The notes under the pieces were generated by a model. The model ran no database searches and had not been told where the DNA came from. It worked only from the letters and a program-made list of their open reading frames with translations. A stretch of DNA of 64,000 bases, taken from assembly GCA_034509425.1 (NCBI GenBank), contig JAVTVJ010000657.1:248001-312000 (forward strand). Direction: 5' to 3'. How positions within the stretch are numbered: the first letter of the stretch is position 1; every line of letters begins with the position of its first letter. Positions 46,634 through 57,955 of this stretch are shown piece after piece. Origin of the DNA: Eopsaltria australis (Eukaryota; Chordata; Aves; Passeriformes; Petroicidae). Made by a program: the position numbers and the translations under genes.

Positions 46634-47720
46634 CTCGACTGTGGTGATATTCAGTGGGTTTGCGGGGTCTAATCTGAGGATAGATAATAAACAGACTAAA
46701 CAATCTCAAACATTTTTAACTCGGAATTTCCCAATCCCTTTCCACCATCTTTCCCATCACCATCATTCCCCTTTTTCCTTTTCTTAGTATTATTAGTACT
46801 TTTCTCTACAGCAAGTTATAGGGCAGGGGAGAGGTGGGGCTATCGACGGGGTAGGGTAGGAGGGAAAGGGAGGGTAGGGTACATGAAGTAGGGTTGGCAA
46901 AAGACTATCTGCGACTTAGATGCTGTTTCGTCTCGTCCGATGATTAAATCTCCGTTCAGTCTCTAAAAAGGAGTCAGGTAGGTTCCCTTTTTCTTCTTTC
47001 CTCCTCCTTCTCTTCCAGGCTGTGGAGGAGCTCTTCTCCTTACACTCATTCTGGTCATCACATCTCCTTAGATACGGTTTGATGTTCTTTGCTGGTAGCC
47101 AGCGCGGTCCGCCTGGGGTGGAAACACAACCGTATCCCCTCCCCCAGATGATTAGTGGCGCTGGTACATTTGTCTCAAAAGTCGCGGTGATTAGTCCTTT
47201 AAAGTATGATGACTCCCTCCCGAACTCTTTCCCCGCCTTGCAAATCTCTTTGATGGTGACTTGTGAGATAGGCTCCCACTGGGGATTTTCCCCTAGGCGG
47301 TTATAAGTTACCAGTGCGTCGAATGGAAAAGCCGCGGCACCAGCCAGAGCCGTGTAGGTCTCAGGCTTCCCCCTCCCGGTGCCAGACCGTGGGAACCAGA
47401 AGGGGGAGCGTGGGAACCCAGAAGGTGGGAGGGGTTCGCGGCGGAGGAGGTTGGGAGGTAGGCGGGCTGAGGGGTGGAAGGGGTTGGGCAGGGAACCGAA
47501 GGAGTGGAGAAAACTTGGGGGTGGAGTTGGGAAGGTGGGAGGGAACCCGCCGGATTGACACCATCGGCCACAGGGGGAGGGACCGACGGCAAACCAATCG
47601 ACGGTGAGTGGGAGGGTAAAGGGGTAGGGAGAAAGGGATTCGTGCCTTTCGCACCTGAGCATGCGTACACAACACACTGATGACCGCATCGCGGTGAGCT
47701 GGCACAGCCCCCATTTCATT

Positions 47721-47928
47721 GTGGCGCAGCACTAAATTCGCTGCCGCCATGTTGCTGTGATGCAGCACGAAATTCGCTGCCACCACTTTGCTGTGGCGCA
47801 GCACTAAATTCACTGCCGCCATTTCGCTGTGGCGCAGCACTAAATTCGCTGCCGCCACTTTGCCGTGGCACAGCACTAAATTCACTGCCGCCATTTCGCT
47901 GTGGCGCAGCACTAAATTCGCTAACCGC
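47721..47928. repeat. Six-copy 36-bp tandem repeat in gag
   Basis: Units start at 47721, 47757, 47793, 47829, 47865 and 47901 (the last is partial). Each holds CAGCACTAAATTC or a variant. Copies 3 and 5 are alike, as are 2 and 4, which suggests a 72-bp higher-order unit. Because 36 is a multiple of three, the repeats are open in two minus-strand frames. Confidence 0.95.
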
Positions 47929-47936
47929 TTTATAAC

Positions 47937-47950
47937 GGGGGGGGGGGGGG
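47937..47950. repeat. 14-base G run in gag
   Basis: A homopolymer at which the gag reading frame changes. It is prone to slippage and to assembly error. Confidence 0.95.
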
Positions 47951-48875
47951 TGGAAACGCAACCGGCGCAATTAGGTTAGTGGCGTGAGGGAAGAGGGTAG
48001 GGATAAGGTCCGTCACGGGGTGGCCAGTCCCAAGGCGAAAAGGGTTGGTGGAGACCCTACTGTGGTTGGAGCTTTCTGGACTCCGGATTTCTCCCCCGGA
48101 CTCTCGGCTAACGGGGGGTACCGGGGTAGAATCCTCACCAGGGACAGAGGGTGTAGGGTTAGTGGGATTGGGAGAACTAGTAGGAGATGGAGGGGTAGCA
48201 ACTCCTGAACATTCCCCGGTTTTCGTTAAAACGCGGTAAATTAATATTTGTAAAGGAAAAAATTTGCGAACTGAATCATCCCTAGTGTTAGCGATTTCAG
48301 TTAACTTAAAGCCCATGTCGTCCCAAAACGAAAGCGTTAAAACAGAGGAAGGGGTAGTAAAAGGAACGAAACGAACCACCCACCGAATAAAGCCCTTTAA
48401 AAGTTTTTTATCAAAAGTTTCTGAACTCGCAACTAATTTTACTTTAACCGTATAATACATATAATGAAACTCCCTCTCTCTTTTTGAAAGACGGATTCCC
48501 ATCTTTTCTACTAAGGGAGGTATCCCGCACCCGAGAGAAATGAAAAAAGAAAAGAGAAAGTGGCAGGAATAAAAACTCGAAGGCTTACCACCTCGTGGTC
48601 GTCCCTTCGGTTGCTGCTCTTCCCTCGAGACGGCGTCCCCGAGGGCTACGACGCACCCTCTAAACGGCGTCCCCGAGGGGTACGACACTGCCAAATAAAA
48701 TCCAACTCCGAGTGAGGGTCTCCGCCGCAATCAGTTCTCCGGCACCCGGTGCCAGAGGTCACTGACCGTCCCTCAAGATCCCTTCTCTAAAACGAGAATG
48801 AAACTCGTGGGGGGTGGCCCACAACGGCGTCTTCACCGGTGGAGGTGAGCAGTCTTCTGTGATTCTAAGAGGAAT

Positions 48876-48892
48876 CACGACGTTGGGCGCCA
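48876..48892 (-). other. Primer-binding site, tRNA-Lys(1,2) type
   Basis: The minus strand reads TGGCGCCCAACGTCGTG, two bases inside the 5' LTR. The first 13 bases match the tRNA-Lys(1,2) 3' end. Confidence 0.8.
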
Positions 48893-48894
48893 GC

Positions 48895-49501
48895 TGTAAA
48901 GTTATAAAATCCTCGATCCAAGTCCCTTTGCGGCTGGATGCCTCCGCCTCCTGTGTGTCCTCGAAGCCCCTAACCCTCAGGTGGGACGACGAGGGAACTG
49001 CAGGGATTCCACAGGGGCTAGAGGTGCTGGAGGGTCGGGGTTATTCCCTTGGATCACAGAAGTACAGCGGAGAAATAGGAGCGACTCTTAGCTCGGCAAC
49101 AGAGAGGGTTTTATTCTGCTCTGGATCCGGGGGCTAAGAGCCCCGAACTGGGGTCGTGCATGAACTTAAATACAACATAGTTAAACCAATCAGGGATCAA
49201 GAGTGGGGAGGAGTTAGGGTGGGACTAGGGATTTACAACCACTGGGAAGGGAGAAGGGGAGGAGATAGGGGTGGATAACAAATCAACAACTGAGGAACAG
49301 AGAACTTTCCAGAACTGGGTGTAAACCTGAAACAAGAGTGACAAACAATAGAACTAATAACTACTAAGTGGGAGTGACAACTTGGATAGACTAAACCATT
49401 GTGGTTTCTAGGCTTGGGGGAACTCCTCAGCAGGTGGACTAATCCACCAGGAACGATCTATAGGTTTTAGGGGCTTCATCTCTAGAGAGACAACCCCAAC
49501 A
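48895..49501 (-). repeat. 5' LTR of the ERVK-like provirus
   Basis: 607 bp. Four differences from the 3' LTR were seen, near 48940, 48946, 49037 and 49437. Confidence 0.92.
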
Positions 49502-50536
49502 CACACTTTTACATCTTGTCCCATCCTGATTGGCTCAAGGACTACTGCATGAACAATCTCCTGTTTAATTTGTTCAAAAGCTTGTTGTTGCTCAGGAGCC
49601 CACTTGAAATCATTATTTCTCAATGTCACATGGTAGAGACAGTTTACAATCTGACTGTAATCTGGAATATGTGTACTCCAAAAATTCACAGCACCTAGGA
49701 AAGCCTGTGCTTCCTTCTTGCTTGTTGGTGAGGATATAGCTGCTATTTTGTTGACCACATCCATTGGAATCTGATGACATCCATCTTGCTGTTTTAGTTC
49801 TTAAATATGAATTTCCTGGGCAGATCCCTTGACTTCACTTTATTTTACGGCAAAACTGACCTTCAGGATTATCTGAATTATTTTCTCCCCTTTCTCAAAA
49901 ACTTCCTCTGCTGACTTGTCTCATGTGATGATGTCACCAATGTACTGCAAGTGTTCTGGAGCCTCACCCTCTTCCAGATTAGTCTGGATCAGTCCATGGC
50001 AAATAGTGGGGCTCTCTTTGCACCCCTGGGGCAGTTGGTTCCAGGTGTACTTTTTCTCCAGGTGAAAGCAAGCTGTGGCTTTGGTTGCTTACTACAGGGA
50101 TGGAAAAAAATAAATTAGTCATGTTGAAGAAGGGTACTCTGAGAGACCAGACAAGGTGTTCAGCTGTCTAATTTCCTCTGTCTCCACAGCAGCTATCCCA
50201 AAAGCCCAACAATGCCCTTTTGGGTCTTTGAAATACCCCCTCCTGAGGTAATCTATGCCAAGGATGCACAGGGTCTCTAAACTAGTCACAGTTGTGTCTT
50301 TTTCCCATTCATTCCCAGTCAGGCTCACTACAGCTTCTAGTACAGTCAGCTGTTGGGATCTCCCTGTCACCCCTGGTTTCTACCCCTACATATCTTGATG
50401 GCATCAGGGTACATTGTGCACTGGTGTCAAGTAAAGCCTCATACTCTTGGGGGTCTGATGTTCCACACCACTGGATCCAGACAGTCTAATAGATCCAATT
50501 GTCCCTTTCCCACACCTAGCTGGAGGAAGGGCCCTT
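49502..50536 (-). pseudogene. pol: Old ERVL protease and reverse transcriptase part
   Basis: Minus-strand fragments align with the protease (50119-50489) and RT (49502-50100) of the complete ERVL. The protease active-site triplet reads Asp-Thr-Ser (50420-50428) in place of Asp-Thr-Gly. The RT box reads Tyr-Ile-Gly-Asp (49933-49944) in place of Tyr-Ile-Asp-Asp. There are also stops and frameshifts. The fragment stops at 49502, where the ERVK-like provirus inserted. Confidence 0.85.
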
Positions 50537-52175
50537 CTAGTTCTGGTCATAACAGTCATTGCTCACTTCTTGTAAATATGAACTGGAGGTCCCTTCAAGA
50601 GCATTGGAAGTAACATCAGCCTTCCTGTTCTGTCTGAAGACTTACCCACTGGAAACCGGAGCGGCATTTATCCTTGAAGAATTCCCTGCAGTAGTTGTGC
50701 TTCCTTTCAACTCATACACTGATGCTGCTAGGAGAGAGGTGGGTTTTCTATCCCACTGCCATCTGTCCTCTCCATAGTAATGCAGGTAAAGCCACAGGTT
50801 ACCTCATGGTATGTACTTTATCTCTCATTCAGGGAGGCTCTTCGTCCCAATAGCAGAGATTCTGGTCCATATTGGTAGTCCATGGGACATTGCCTCTCTT
50901 GTTTGCTCAAGTCCTTTAAATAGTCTGCAGTCTTGGACAGTCTTTCCTAGTTGAGGTACAGGTCAGTAGAGAGGAAAAAAGATGGTCTTCATGTTGTTGG
51001 AGCTGAGTAGCCTAAAGCTACCCAGCTGTTCTCCTTTCATTGATAATGAATTGGTGCACAACAATGACACGCTTCATATAAACTTGACCACACGGATTGC
51101 ATATGGTACCCTGGACCTCATTTGGATCTACAGGGGACTGTTCTGTATTTGAATCCCTATAGACTACCTGCAGCGCAGCTAATTCTCTCAGGTACCAGAT
51201 AGCTTTCTCCATAGCATTTCACCTGCTTGGGTGCACTACAAGATCATCCTTGAGAAAATACCTTCCCTTCACACTTGGTAGAAGTTGTCTCCAAAGGCTG
51301 AGTGTTTCTGTCCTCTTCCCAATCCCCTTGTCAATGTTCACATTCTGAGACAGGGATCCCAGTTGCTTGGCTTTACTATCATCTATTTTCATATTGTGAG
51401 TCACAATTTCCCAGTATCAGAGCAGCCAGGTCACTAGTGGTTCATTCAGGTGGCAGCTGAAATCTTTTCACATATCTCACAATTCACCCACGAACAGAGT
51501 TTGGGTAATTATCTCTGACCCCATCTGCTCCTTTTCTAAGTGCCATGCTTCCTCTGAATCCCTCACTAAGCAAAGTTTATCTTGGATTTCTTCTTCTGTA
51601 AAGGGGTAACTCCTACTGGCACAGGTTGTTCCTCTGGTTCGTCCTGCAGTCTGACTGGCCACAGTGCCTGTTAGTCTGCTTCCCTCCTCTTTCCCCTGAG
51701 GGTGCTGTCCAATATTGAACTGTGTCTGGTAAGGAGTAGCCAGGGCCCAGCACACTGCAGTAAGTCGGTCCTCTCTGGAACTACCACAGCATTCACCTTG
51801 CAAATATTCTCTTGCTTTATCAGAGTCCTGCAGTTCAGGAGCGAATTCCTAAACCATTGGTGCAGAGACTTTCTCTCCATACTGGCTCATTTTCTCCCAC
51901 ATTTCAGACCATTCATGACTATACACTCTTGGAACAGATCTCTGAATGACCTTCCTAGAAATAACTTTCTTGACTCTAAACATGGTGTAGACTGAGGAGA
52001 CCTGGCAGACATAGCAACAAGAACATGCTTTTCTTAACATCCAAAAGAACTGAAAATTCTCAAAAGCTTTTGTAACAGGCCTGAAGGAGGAAAAGGGGGT
52101 GAAAAACTGGGGAAAATCATCCTCCTGTGTTTCCCCTACAGGCTGGGTATGATTATTAATGAATTTTCAGAGGTA
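50537..52175 (-). pseudogene. gag: Old ERVL gag
   Basis: Short minus-strand frames (51018-51212, 51219-51404, 51477-51803, 51849-52040) align in order with gag of the complete ERVL. They include the end of its transmembrane-like segment (VYTMFRV near 51985) and the QLGSLSQN and YLRELAAL segments. The final codon is the TAG at 50537-50539 that also ends gag in the younger copy. Other stops (for example TGA in the segment near 51465) are private to this copy. Confidence 0.8.
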
Positions 52176-52399
52176 GCTCTACACAGCAGCAGCAGGTCCA
52201 AAGAGGAAGAGCTTCAGAGAGTCTCTGCTTATATATGGTGTTTTCCTTGAAGGCGGATCAACTTTTTAATTGGTTTACTTACATATCAATCCTTAAAACT
52301 ACTTGATTATTGGGTCTCTCTCCCAGGAAGGAAGTTGTATTCCTTCCTGCAGCACAGATCACTTCCTAGATTTTGACCCCTCTGGCCTAACCTAGGACA
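52176..52399 (-). repeat. LTR fragment inserted in the old ERVL gag
   Basis: About 224 bp matching the first part of the LTR at 57956-59554, in minus orientation (TGTCCTAGGTTAGG at 52399). It includes the TATATAAGCAGAGA promoter segment. The ERVL gag continues on both sides. The rest of the LTR is missing and no TSD was seen. Confidence 0.75.
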
Positions 52400-52591
52400 C
52401 ACCTGAGCCCAGGACAGGAGACCAACACTGAATACACATTCAAAATGACCCTCACTGCCCCTGATATTATTACACCATAAACAGTTACCACACAGTACAT
52501 CAACAAAGCAACCCTCATCCCTCTTCCTGCTCTGAAAAAGGACACTGGGAGGAGCACCATGAGAGAATATATACAGGGTTAGGTACCATAC

Positions 52592-53676
52592 CATATTGGT
52601 TTGGCACAGTCTGGTTTGTGGTAGTGGGGAGGCCACAAAGATGGCTCCTGTGAGAAGCTGCTGGAAGTTTCCTACCATGTCCATCACAGCAAATCCCTGA
52701 TGGCTCTAAAAATGGACATGCTGCTGGCCGAAACTGGGCCAATGAAAGAGATTTGTAACACCTCTGAGATGATATATTTAAGAAGAAAATCAAAACATAG
52801 TTACAAGTTTTTGCTTGTTGATAGAGAAGAGGAGGAGGTGAGAATATGTGAGGGAAAACAACATGGAAACACCAAGGTCAGCAGAGAAGGAGGAGGAGGA
52901 GGTGCTCCAGGTGCCAAAGCCAAGATTCCTCTGCAGGCTGTGGTGATGACCATGGTGTGCCCCTGCAGCCCATGGTCCATGGGGTCCACCTGCAGCCCGT
53001 GGGGGAGGTGCCCACACCAGAACAGGTAGATGCCTGGAGGAGGCTGTGATCCAGTGAAAGACACGGTAGAGAGAGGGGATCCCTGCTTCCAGACTGGAGC
53101 AGCCTGTCCTTGGAGGACTGCACCCCGTGGAAAGAGAGACTCAGGTCGTAGCAGTTTTGGGAGGACTCTCTGCCCATGGGAGGGACTCATGTTTGCAGCA
53201 GGTGTGGTATGGCTGCTGCTCGTGAGAGTAGAACCATGCCAGAGAACTTCACGGAGAACGGTCTCCCATGGGAGGGACCCCATGGCCTCACAGGGGAAGA
53301 ACTCCTCTCCTGGAGCAGCAGAAGAAAATCTCAGTGATGAACTGACCAAAACCCCCACTCCCTGTCTCCCTTCGCCATCAGTGGGAAGGTGGGAGGGGCT
53401 GGGGGGGGGGGGGGGGGGGGGAGGAGAAGGTTTTTTAAGGGCTTATTTTACTTTTCATTATTCTCCTCTGATTCTGTTAGTAATAAATTTAGTCTGCAAC
53501 TCTAAGTTGGGCCTGCTTTGCACTTGAAATACTTCTCCCAGTCCTTATCTCACTCATGAAGACATAATTAATTTTTTCCCTCCTCTGCCCACTTGTGGAG
53601 GGGGGGGGGGAGCGTGGGGGGGTGAGAAAGCAACTCTCATGGGTGCCTGGCATTGGGCCAGTGTCAAACCATGACA
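52592..53676 (+). repeat. Solo LTR inserted in the old ERVL leader/gag
   Basis: An LTR of about 1085 bp in plus orientation. It has a TATA-like ATATATTTAAG (near 52769), an AATAAA near 53483, and the end ACCATGACA. It is the same family as 10250-12238. The flanks CATAC (52587-52591) and CACAC (53677-53681) are a 5-bp TSD with one mismatch, and ERVL sequence continues on both sides. A poly-G run lies at about 53401-53421. Confidence 0.8.
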
Positions 53677-53802
53677 CACACCCACATAATAGACCAAGGA
53701 ACATTATGACCAGGGGGCTCCACACCCAATACACAAATGCTTAGATCAAAATTGTTTCCAACTTCCCCTGGGTAGATCTGTTCTTACCTGAACCCTATTG
53801 GG

Positions 53803-54032
53803 TGTCACAGTTTAAACCCAGATGGATGTTAAGCCCCACACAGCAGCTCCCCTTCCCCCACCCCTTCCAGTGAGAGAGACAGAGAGAGACAAAAGGCAGT
53901 GATTACAGGTTGAGATAACAAGCAAAAAAATGGTGATGGAACCTACATGCACCACCTTTTCCTTCCAACCAAAGCCACACCCCTTTCTTCTTGGAGGGGA
54001 GACTCCCTTAATGCCCCCCCAGTGATGATGAG
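53803..54032 (-). repeat. Truncated 5' LTR of the old ERVL
   Basis: About 230 bp matching the end of the LTR at 42175-42759 in the same orientation. The upstream part of the LTR is missing; a CR1 fragment starts at the break. Confidence 0.75.
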
Positions 54033-54177
54033 CACCAAGCCTGTCAGAATTCAAGGAGCGTTTAGACAATGCCCTCACTCAAATGGTTTCATTTTAGGTA
54101 GTCCTGCAACAAGCAAGGTACTGGACTCAAAGATCATTCCCACCTGAAATATTCTTTAAATCTATGATTCTGTGATT
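54033..54177 (+). mobile_element. CR1 3' end
   Basis: TTCAAGGAGCGTTTAGACAA, then GACTCAAAGATCATTCC and the end AATCTATGATTCTGTGATT are CR1 3'-terminal sequence. Confidence 0.75.
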
Positions 54178-54439
54178 TGCAACAGAATCTATTGTAGGCA
54201 AATTTTTATGGTGGAGAGAAGGTCTGATTTGCACATTATTTCTTTCTTTATTTTTTCTTTTCTGGCACACGGTTGTTTGCATTGCTTTGCTTGAGGGAAT
54301 GACACAGTTCTCTTCATGTCAGTTACACACCCACCCTCCCCCCATCCCCATGATCCAGAAAAATGACTTCATCTGAAAAACAAGTATTTATATGTAAAAT
54401 TGCATGTCACTAGAAAACTTACCAGACAAAAAAGATCTC

Positions 54440-54542
54440 AGGCATATGGTATGATTCTTGGAGTATCCTGCACAGGGCCAGGAGTTGAACTGGATGATCC
54501 TTATGTATTCCTTCCAACAGAAGATATTTTATGATTCTATTG
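54440..54542 (+). mobile_element. CR1 3' end
   Basis: GCACAGGGCCAGGAGTTGAA, then TGGATGATCC and TTATGATTCTATTG are a short CR1 3' terminus. Confidence 0.8.
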
Positions 54543-57500
54543 TCATGCCTAAAATAAAACTGAAAGGCATGTTGCTGGGAGAAATTCCTTCTGAGATGAA
54601 AGTTGTTGGCAGTTGCTTTGAGAAATTAAAATGAGGTAATACAGTTTTAAAAATTTATATATCTAAACTTTGCTGCAACAAGTTACTTGAGCCTCAAGAT
54701 GGGATAAGGAAAAAAACTAGAAAAGACAGAAAAACATGGGAAATCTAAATTTTTAATTTTGTAAAACTTCCACTTCTGGGAGTTAATACTCTTTTTCTGC
54801 CTGATAAAATATGTCCAGTTCTGTACCATAGTACAATAGTGTCATCCGGTGGTTAAATTTACTAGTGGTGGTCAATCAAATCCATGTAGAAAAAGGCTAT
54901 TAAACACTGCAAAATATCTGATCTAAACAGCTGAGTGAATTGTTTCAATTCATGAGCAATTTAATGCTAATAACCAAACTGTAATGTCATTAATTATAGT
55001 AAATGGTGCTAGTATCACGGCAGAGGGTCAGGAAACCACTAACTCAGTACTCTGTTATGAAAAGTAGACAGTTGGCCCTACATGATTCTTCCAGTGGTTG
55101 ATTCTACTGTTTTGCTTTAAACTAATCTTTCTGTTGAACTAAATAAGGTATTTCAGGGCTAAGAAAATACAGAGGGTAAGAAAACATAGATACACAGAGC
55201 ATGGATACATAGAGCAATTTTTAGTGTAAATATGGCAGATTTTGGCTTCCAATAGCTAAACAAACCAAGGATAAAGGAAAAGTAGAAATTAAACATTTTC
55301 AGAGTTTTAGTTGGTACTAAATCATACTATACATACATGCTGCTATTTTAGTTACAGAAAACAAAGAAAGATATCTTCATTTTGGAACATATTTAGATGT
55401 GATAACCCTTAATCCTTGAACCTTCCATAACATTATGTTGATCCCTAAATTTCAGTATTCTACACAGATGAGTTTTATCAATGCAGCAGAAGTATAATGT
55501 GTTTACTATAGCTTTTGACTGCTTCATTTTTATAAAATCCATTTCTTAGATGTCTAAAAAAGTGGAATCATTAATTATATTTTATAATCTCTGGGAGAAC
55601 AGATACATTCACAGCCATTTCCATGACAAGGAAAGGATTGGTTTCACTTCTTTAGCCATTAGTCCATTAGTATGCTTTCTCTTCTGCTTCTTATCCTTCC
55701 TTTGAGCATAATATGAAGTACTTGATGATTATACTGTTTATGACTCCACTCTCTTCACTTTTCTGAAGAAAAGTCATGTGCATCCAAAGAGTTCTCTAAT
55801 AACAGAAAATTCTGAAATACTGATGGCATAAAATTATCTGCTACTTAGAAACAAGAACTAAGAAGGCTGTGAATAATTAATTCAAATCATTTCTTCTTTG
55901 TTATGGCATTTCTCCTAATGTTAGAAAAATAGCACTTGATTGTGCCATACAGGAACTTCAGTCTTCTGAACATCAGTGAGAAACACAAGGTGGGCTACAG
56001 TTTGAGCTGATTGACTATCAACATGGGCCTCTCATTATGAAAACCACATTCGATCTTTAAAATCCATTCCTTTACTAAACAACTGCAGTTTTCTTTTGAA
56101 GGAAGCCATTTTTAGGCAGTGACTCTGTGAACTCAGAGTGCACTCTGATGTCTGACTAATTCCAAGTTGCTGCAGATAGGTGAGAAAATACAACAGTAGG
56201 AAAACTGATGTGTTGGGGTTTCCATGCTCAAAAAAGCAGATCAGATGCTGTGGACACACAGGTTCCTCTCACCTCTTGAATTTCTCAATCCAAAATAGAC
56301 TCAGTAATCTTTATGTTTCCTCAGATTCATTCAATTCTCTAAAACAAGGAAACTTTACACCTGCTGCAGGACGGCTATTTTGAGTTCTTTATGTTCAAAG
56401 TTCTTTAAGGCTATATTTTCCCATTTCAGTGCTGTTCCTCTGTCCTGCAACACAGCTTCAGAATAGCCTAGGAGACATTTGTTACCCTTCTCCTTGAATC
56501 ATCAGCTACATAAGAACTTAAATACCTGGAGGGAAGTATGAACTGTCAAGAAGATAAACACTTACATGTTACTTAGACGTAAGCTGTAGCCAACAAGGAA
56601 ATTTCAATTGCATGTTACTCATTTTCTTGTGATCTCTACAATGTAAGCAATCAAATGGGTACAAGTTTTCTTCATGGAAATTACTCCTCTATGGGCTGTG
56701 ATTTTTTACAGACAGAAGGTTGACCAAACAGCTTTATTCTGTTAGAGTTCCTTAATTTATCACAGTATATATACATGGTAAAGCTTTATTAATGAAAAGA
56801 ACAACAAGAATTTCCTACAGACTTATCATTTTGGTTCTTTTTCGTCATCTGGGAGACAAGAGTGTGAGTTCTGCCTCTGGCTTCCCATTACTGTCCCCTG
56901 TTTTTTCATACATTTTTTGATTTGATCTTACTTACACTGGAATGCAGAAGAAAGGGAGAAAACAACCATTCAGCTTCTTATTTTCAGCCACTGAAATCAG
57001 ACAGGCCTTTGAGACACAAAGGTCAGTAAACCAAACAGCTGCCTTTTCAGAACAGAAATTTAAGCATCATTTTGAAGGCGAATTATGAAATATATTTATA
57101 CCACTTTTTTAAAAAAAAACTTTTCAAAAAGACAAGCCTAAAGAGAGAAACGAAATACAATTAAAAGATATTTTGAAAATAAAAGGAAGTGTAAGACTTT
57201 TTTTACTTTGTTTAGTTATTTAGTTACCCTGACTGGGAACATTTTGAGCTTAGAGGGACTTATCTGTCCAAAAGAAGAGCAGAAAACAAAGAAAAAAAAT
57301 CTCTGCTTGTTTTGGCTTAGCAGAAGTCAGGACTTCAATATACATAACCTAGCTAATTGACTTCTTTTTTTCCTATTGTATGGTAGCATAAGTTCATCTA
57401 GTGTTCATAGAGAAAATTACAGTTAAGAAGAATAAAACCGAAGCCAAACGATGGAACATAGCAATATTGTTAGTCTATACAATTTCCTTTTAACTGTTGT

Positions 57501-57950
57501 CAGGAACATACTTTATACAAAGTAATGTCCCATACTTTATACAAAGTTCAGACTGCTCATCGTATGCATGATTCACAATATTACCCACCCTACAAAATAT
57601 ACTGAGAGAGTGCCTTAATCCATAGATCATATGCACCTAGTCCAAACTGTGGAAACTTGATAAAGTTTCTTTGATTTTTTAGTTGTTTTAAAATCAGTTT
57701 ATGTATAAACATAAAGATCATTTAATGTATAAAAATGTTCAAATACATAGGAAAATTTCATTTGGTTTTAATTCTCCCCTTCAACACAACTATGTCTCAC
57801 AATTCAAGTGGCTTGAGCTGTCGGTTGGTCAATGATTTCAGGGTACATTATGTCACTTACATAAAGAAAGTTGTTTGCTATCTAATTGTTTCAAGAGAGC
57901 TGAGCCAGTTTAATGATAGGATGCCAATCTGCTTATGATTATGCTAACAT
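54543..57950. other. Gene-free AT-rich sequence
   Basis: Nothing recognised. A 24-bp imperfect direct duplication (CATACTTTATACAAAGT, twice) lies at about 57508-57549. Confidence 0.5.
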
Positions 57951-57955
57951 CTAGC

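Larger units (their letters stand above)
46916..48502 (-). pseudogene. gag: Gag with capsid-integrase deletion fusion
   Basis: The frame starts at ATG 48502 with Met-Gly (a myristoylation-type start) and a basic matrix-like domain of about 95 residues, then a Pro/Ser/Thr-rich linker. A 14-G run and six 36-bp repeats follow (47721-47950), where the frame is lost. A further Pro-rich part leads to a capsid N-terminal segment (about 47332-47177, with PQWEPISQVTIKEI). At about 47168 this joins in frame to an integrase C-terminal segment (GRGYGCVSTPGGPRW, then PYLRR). The frame closes at 46916 after a basic tail. Most of gag and nearly all of pol are therefore missing. Functions beyond matrix-like membrane targeting are unlikely. 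Confidence 0.75.
44804..49501 (-). mobile_element. Young, internally deleted ERVK-like provirus with env
   Basis: A 4.7-kb provirus in minus orientation inside the old ERVL. It has identical-length LTRs (607 bp, about four differences) and the perfect 6-bp TSD CACACT (44798-44803 and 49502-49507). The primer site is lysine-type and the polypurine tract is strong. Gag starts normally, but a deletion removes most of capsid, nucleocapsid, protease, RT, RNase H and most of integrase. Env follows, almost uninterrupted. A 6-bp TSD and lysine primer fit the alpha/beta (ERVK-like) group. The env ectodomain end looks alpharetrovirus-like, so the lineage appears mosaic (inference). Confidence 0.92.
42175..54032 (-). 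mobile_element. Old ERVL provirus carrying three later insertions
   Basis: Read on the minus strand the order is: part of the 5' LTR (54032-53803), leader (53802-53677), [solo LTR], gag start (52591-52400), [LTR fragment], gag (52175-50537), protease and RT (50536-49502), [ERVK-like provirus], RNase H and integrase (44803-43100), 3' untranslated part, and 3' LTR (42759-42175). Every segment aligns in order with the complete ERVL at 28570-34697, though with a different LTR. It has many stops and frameshifts, so it is older than all three inserts. Confidence 0.88.

Noticed and set aside
47308..47912. Pro-rich and Gly-rich frames on both strands
   Set aside because: Alternative-frame shadows of the gag linker and the 36-bp repeats.
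53030..53527. 165-codon frame on the plus strand and 185-codon frame on the minus strand
   Set aside because: Both lie in the solo LTR 52592-53676, overlap each other, and show no protein family.
57508..57549. Direct duplication as a transposon TSD
   Set aside because: The copies are adjacent with nothing between them, so it is a simple local duplication.
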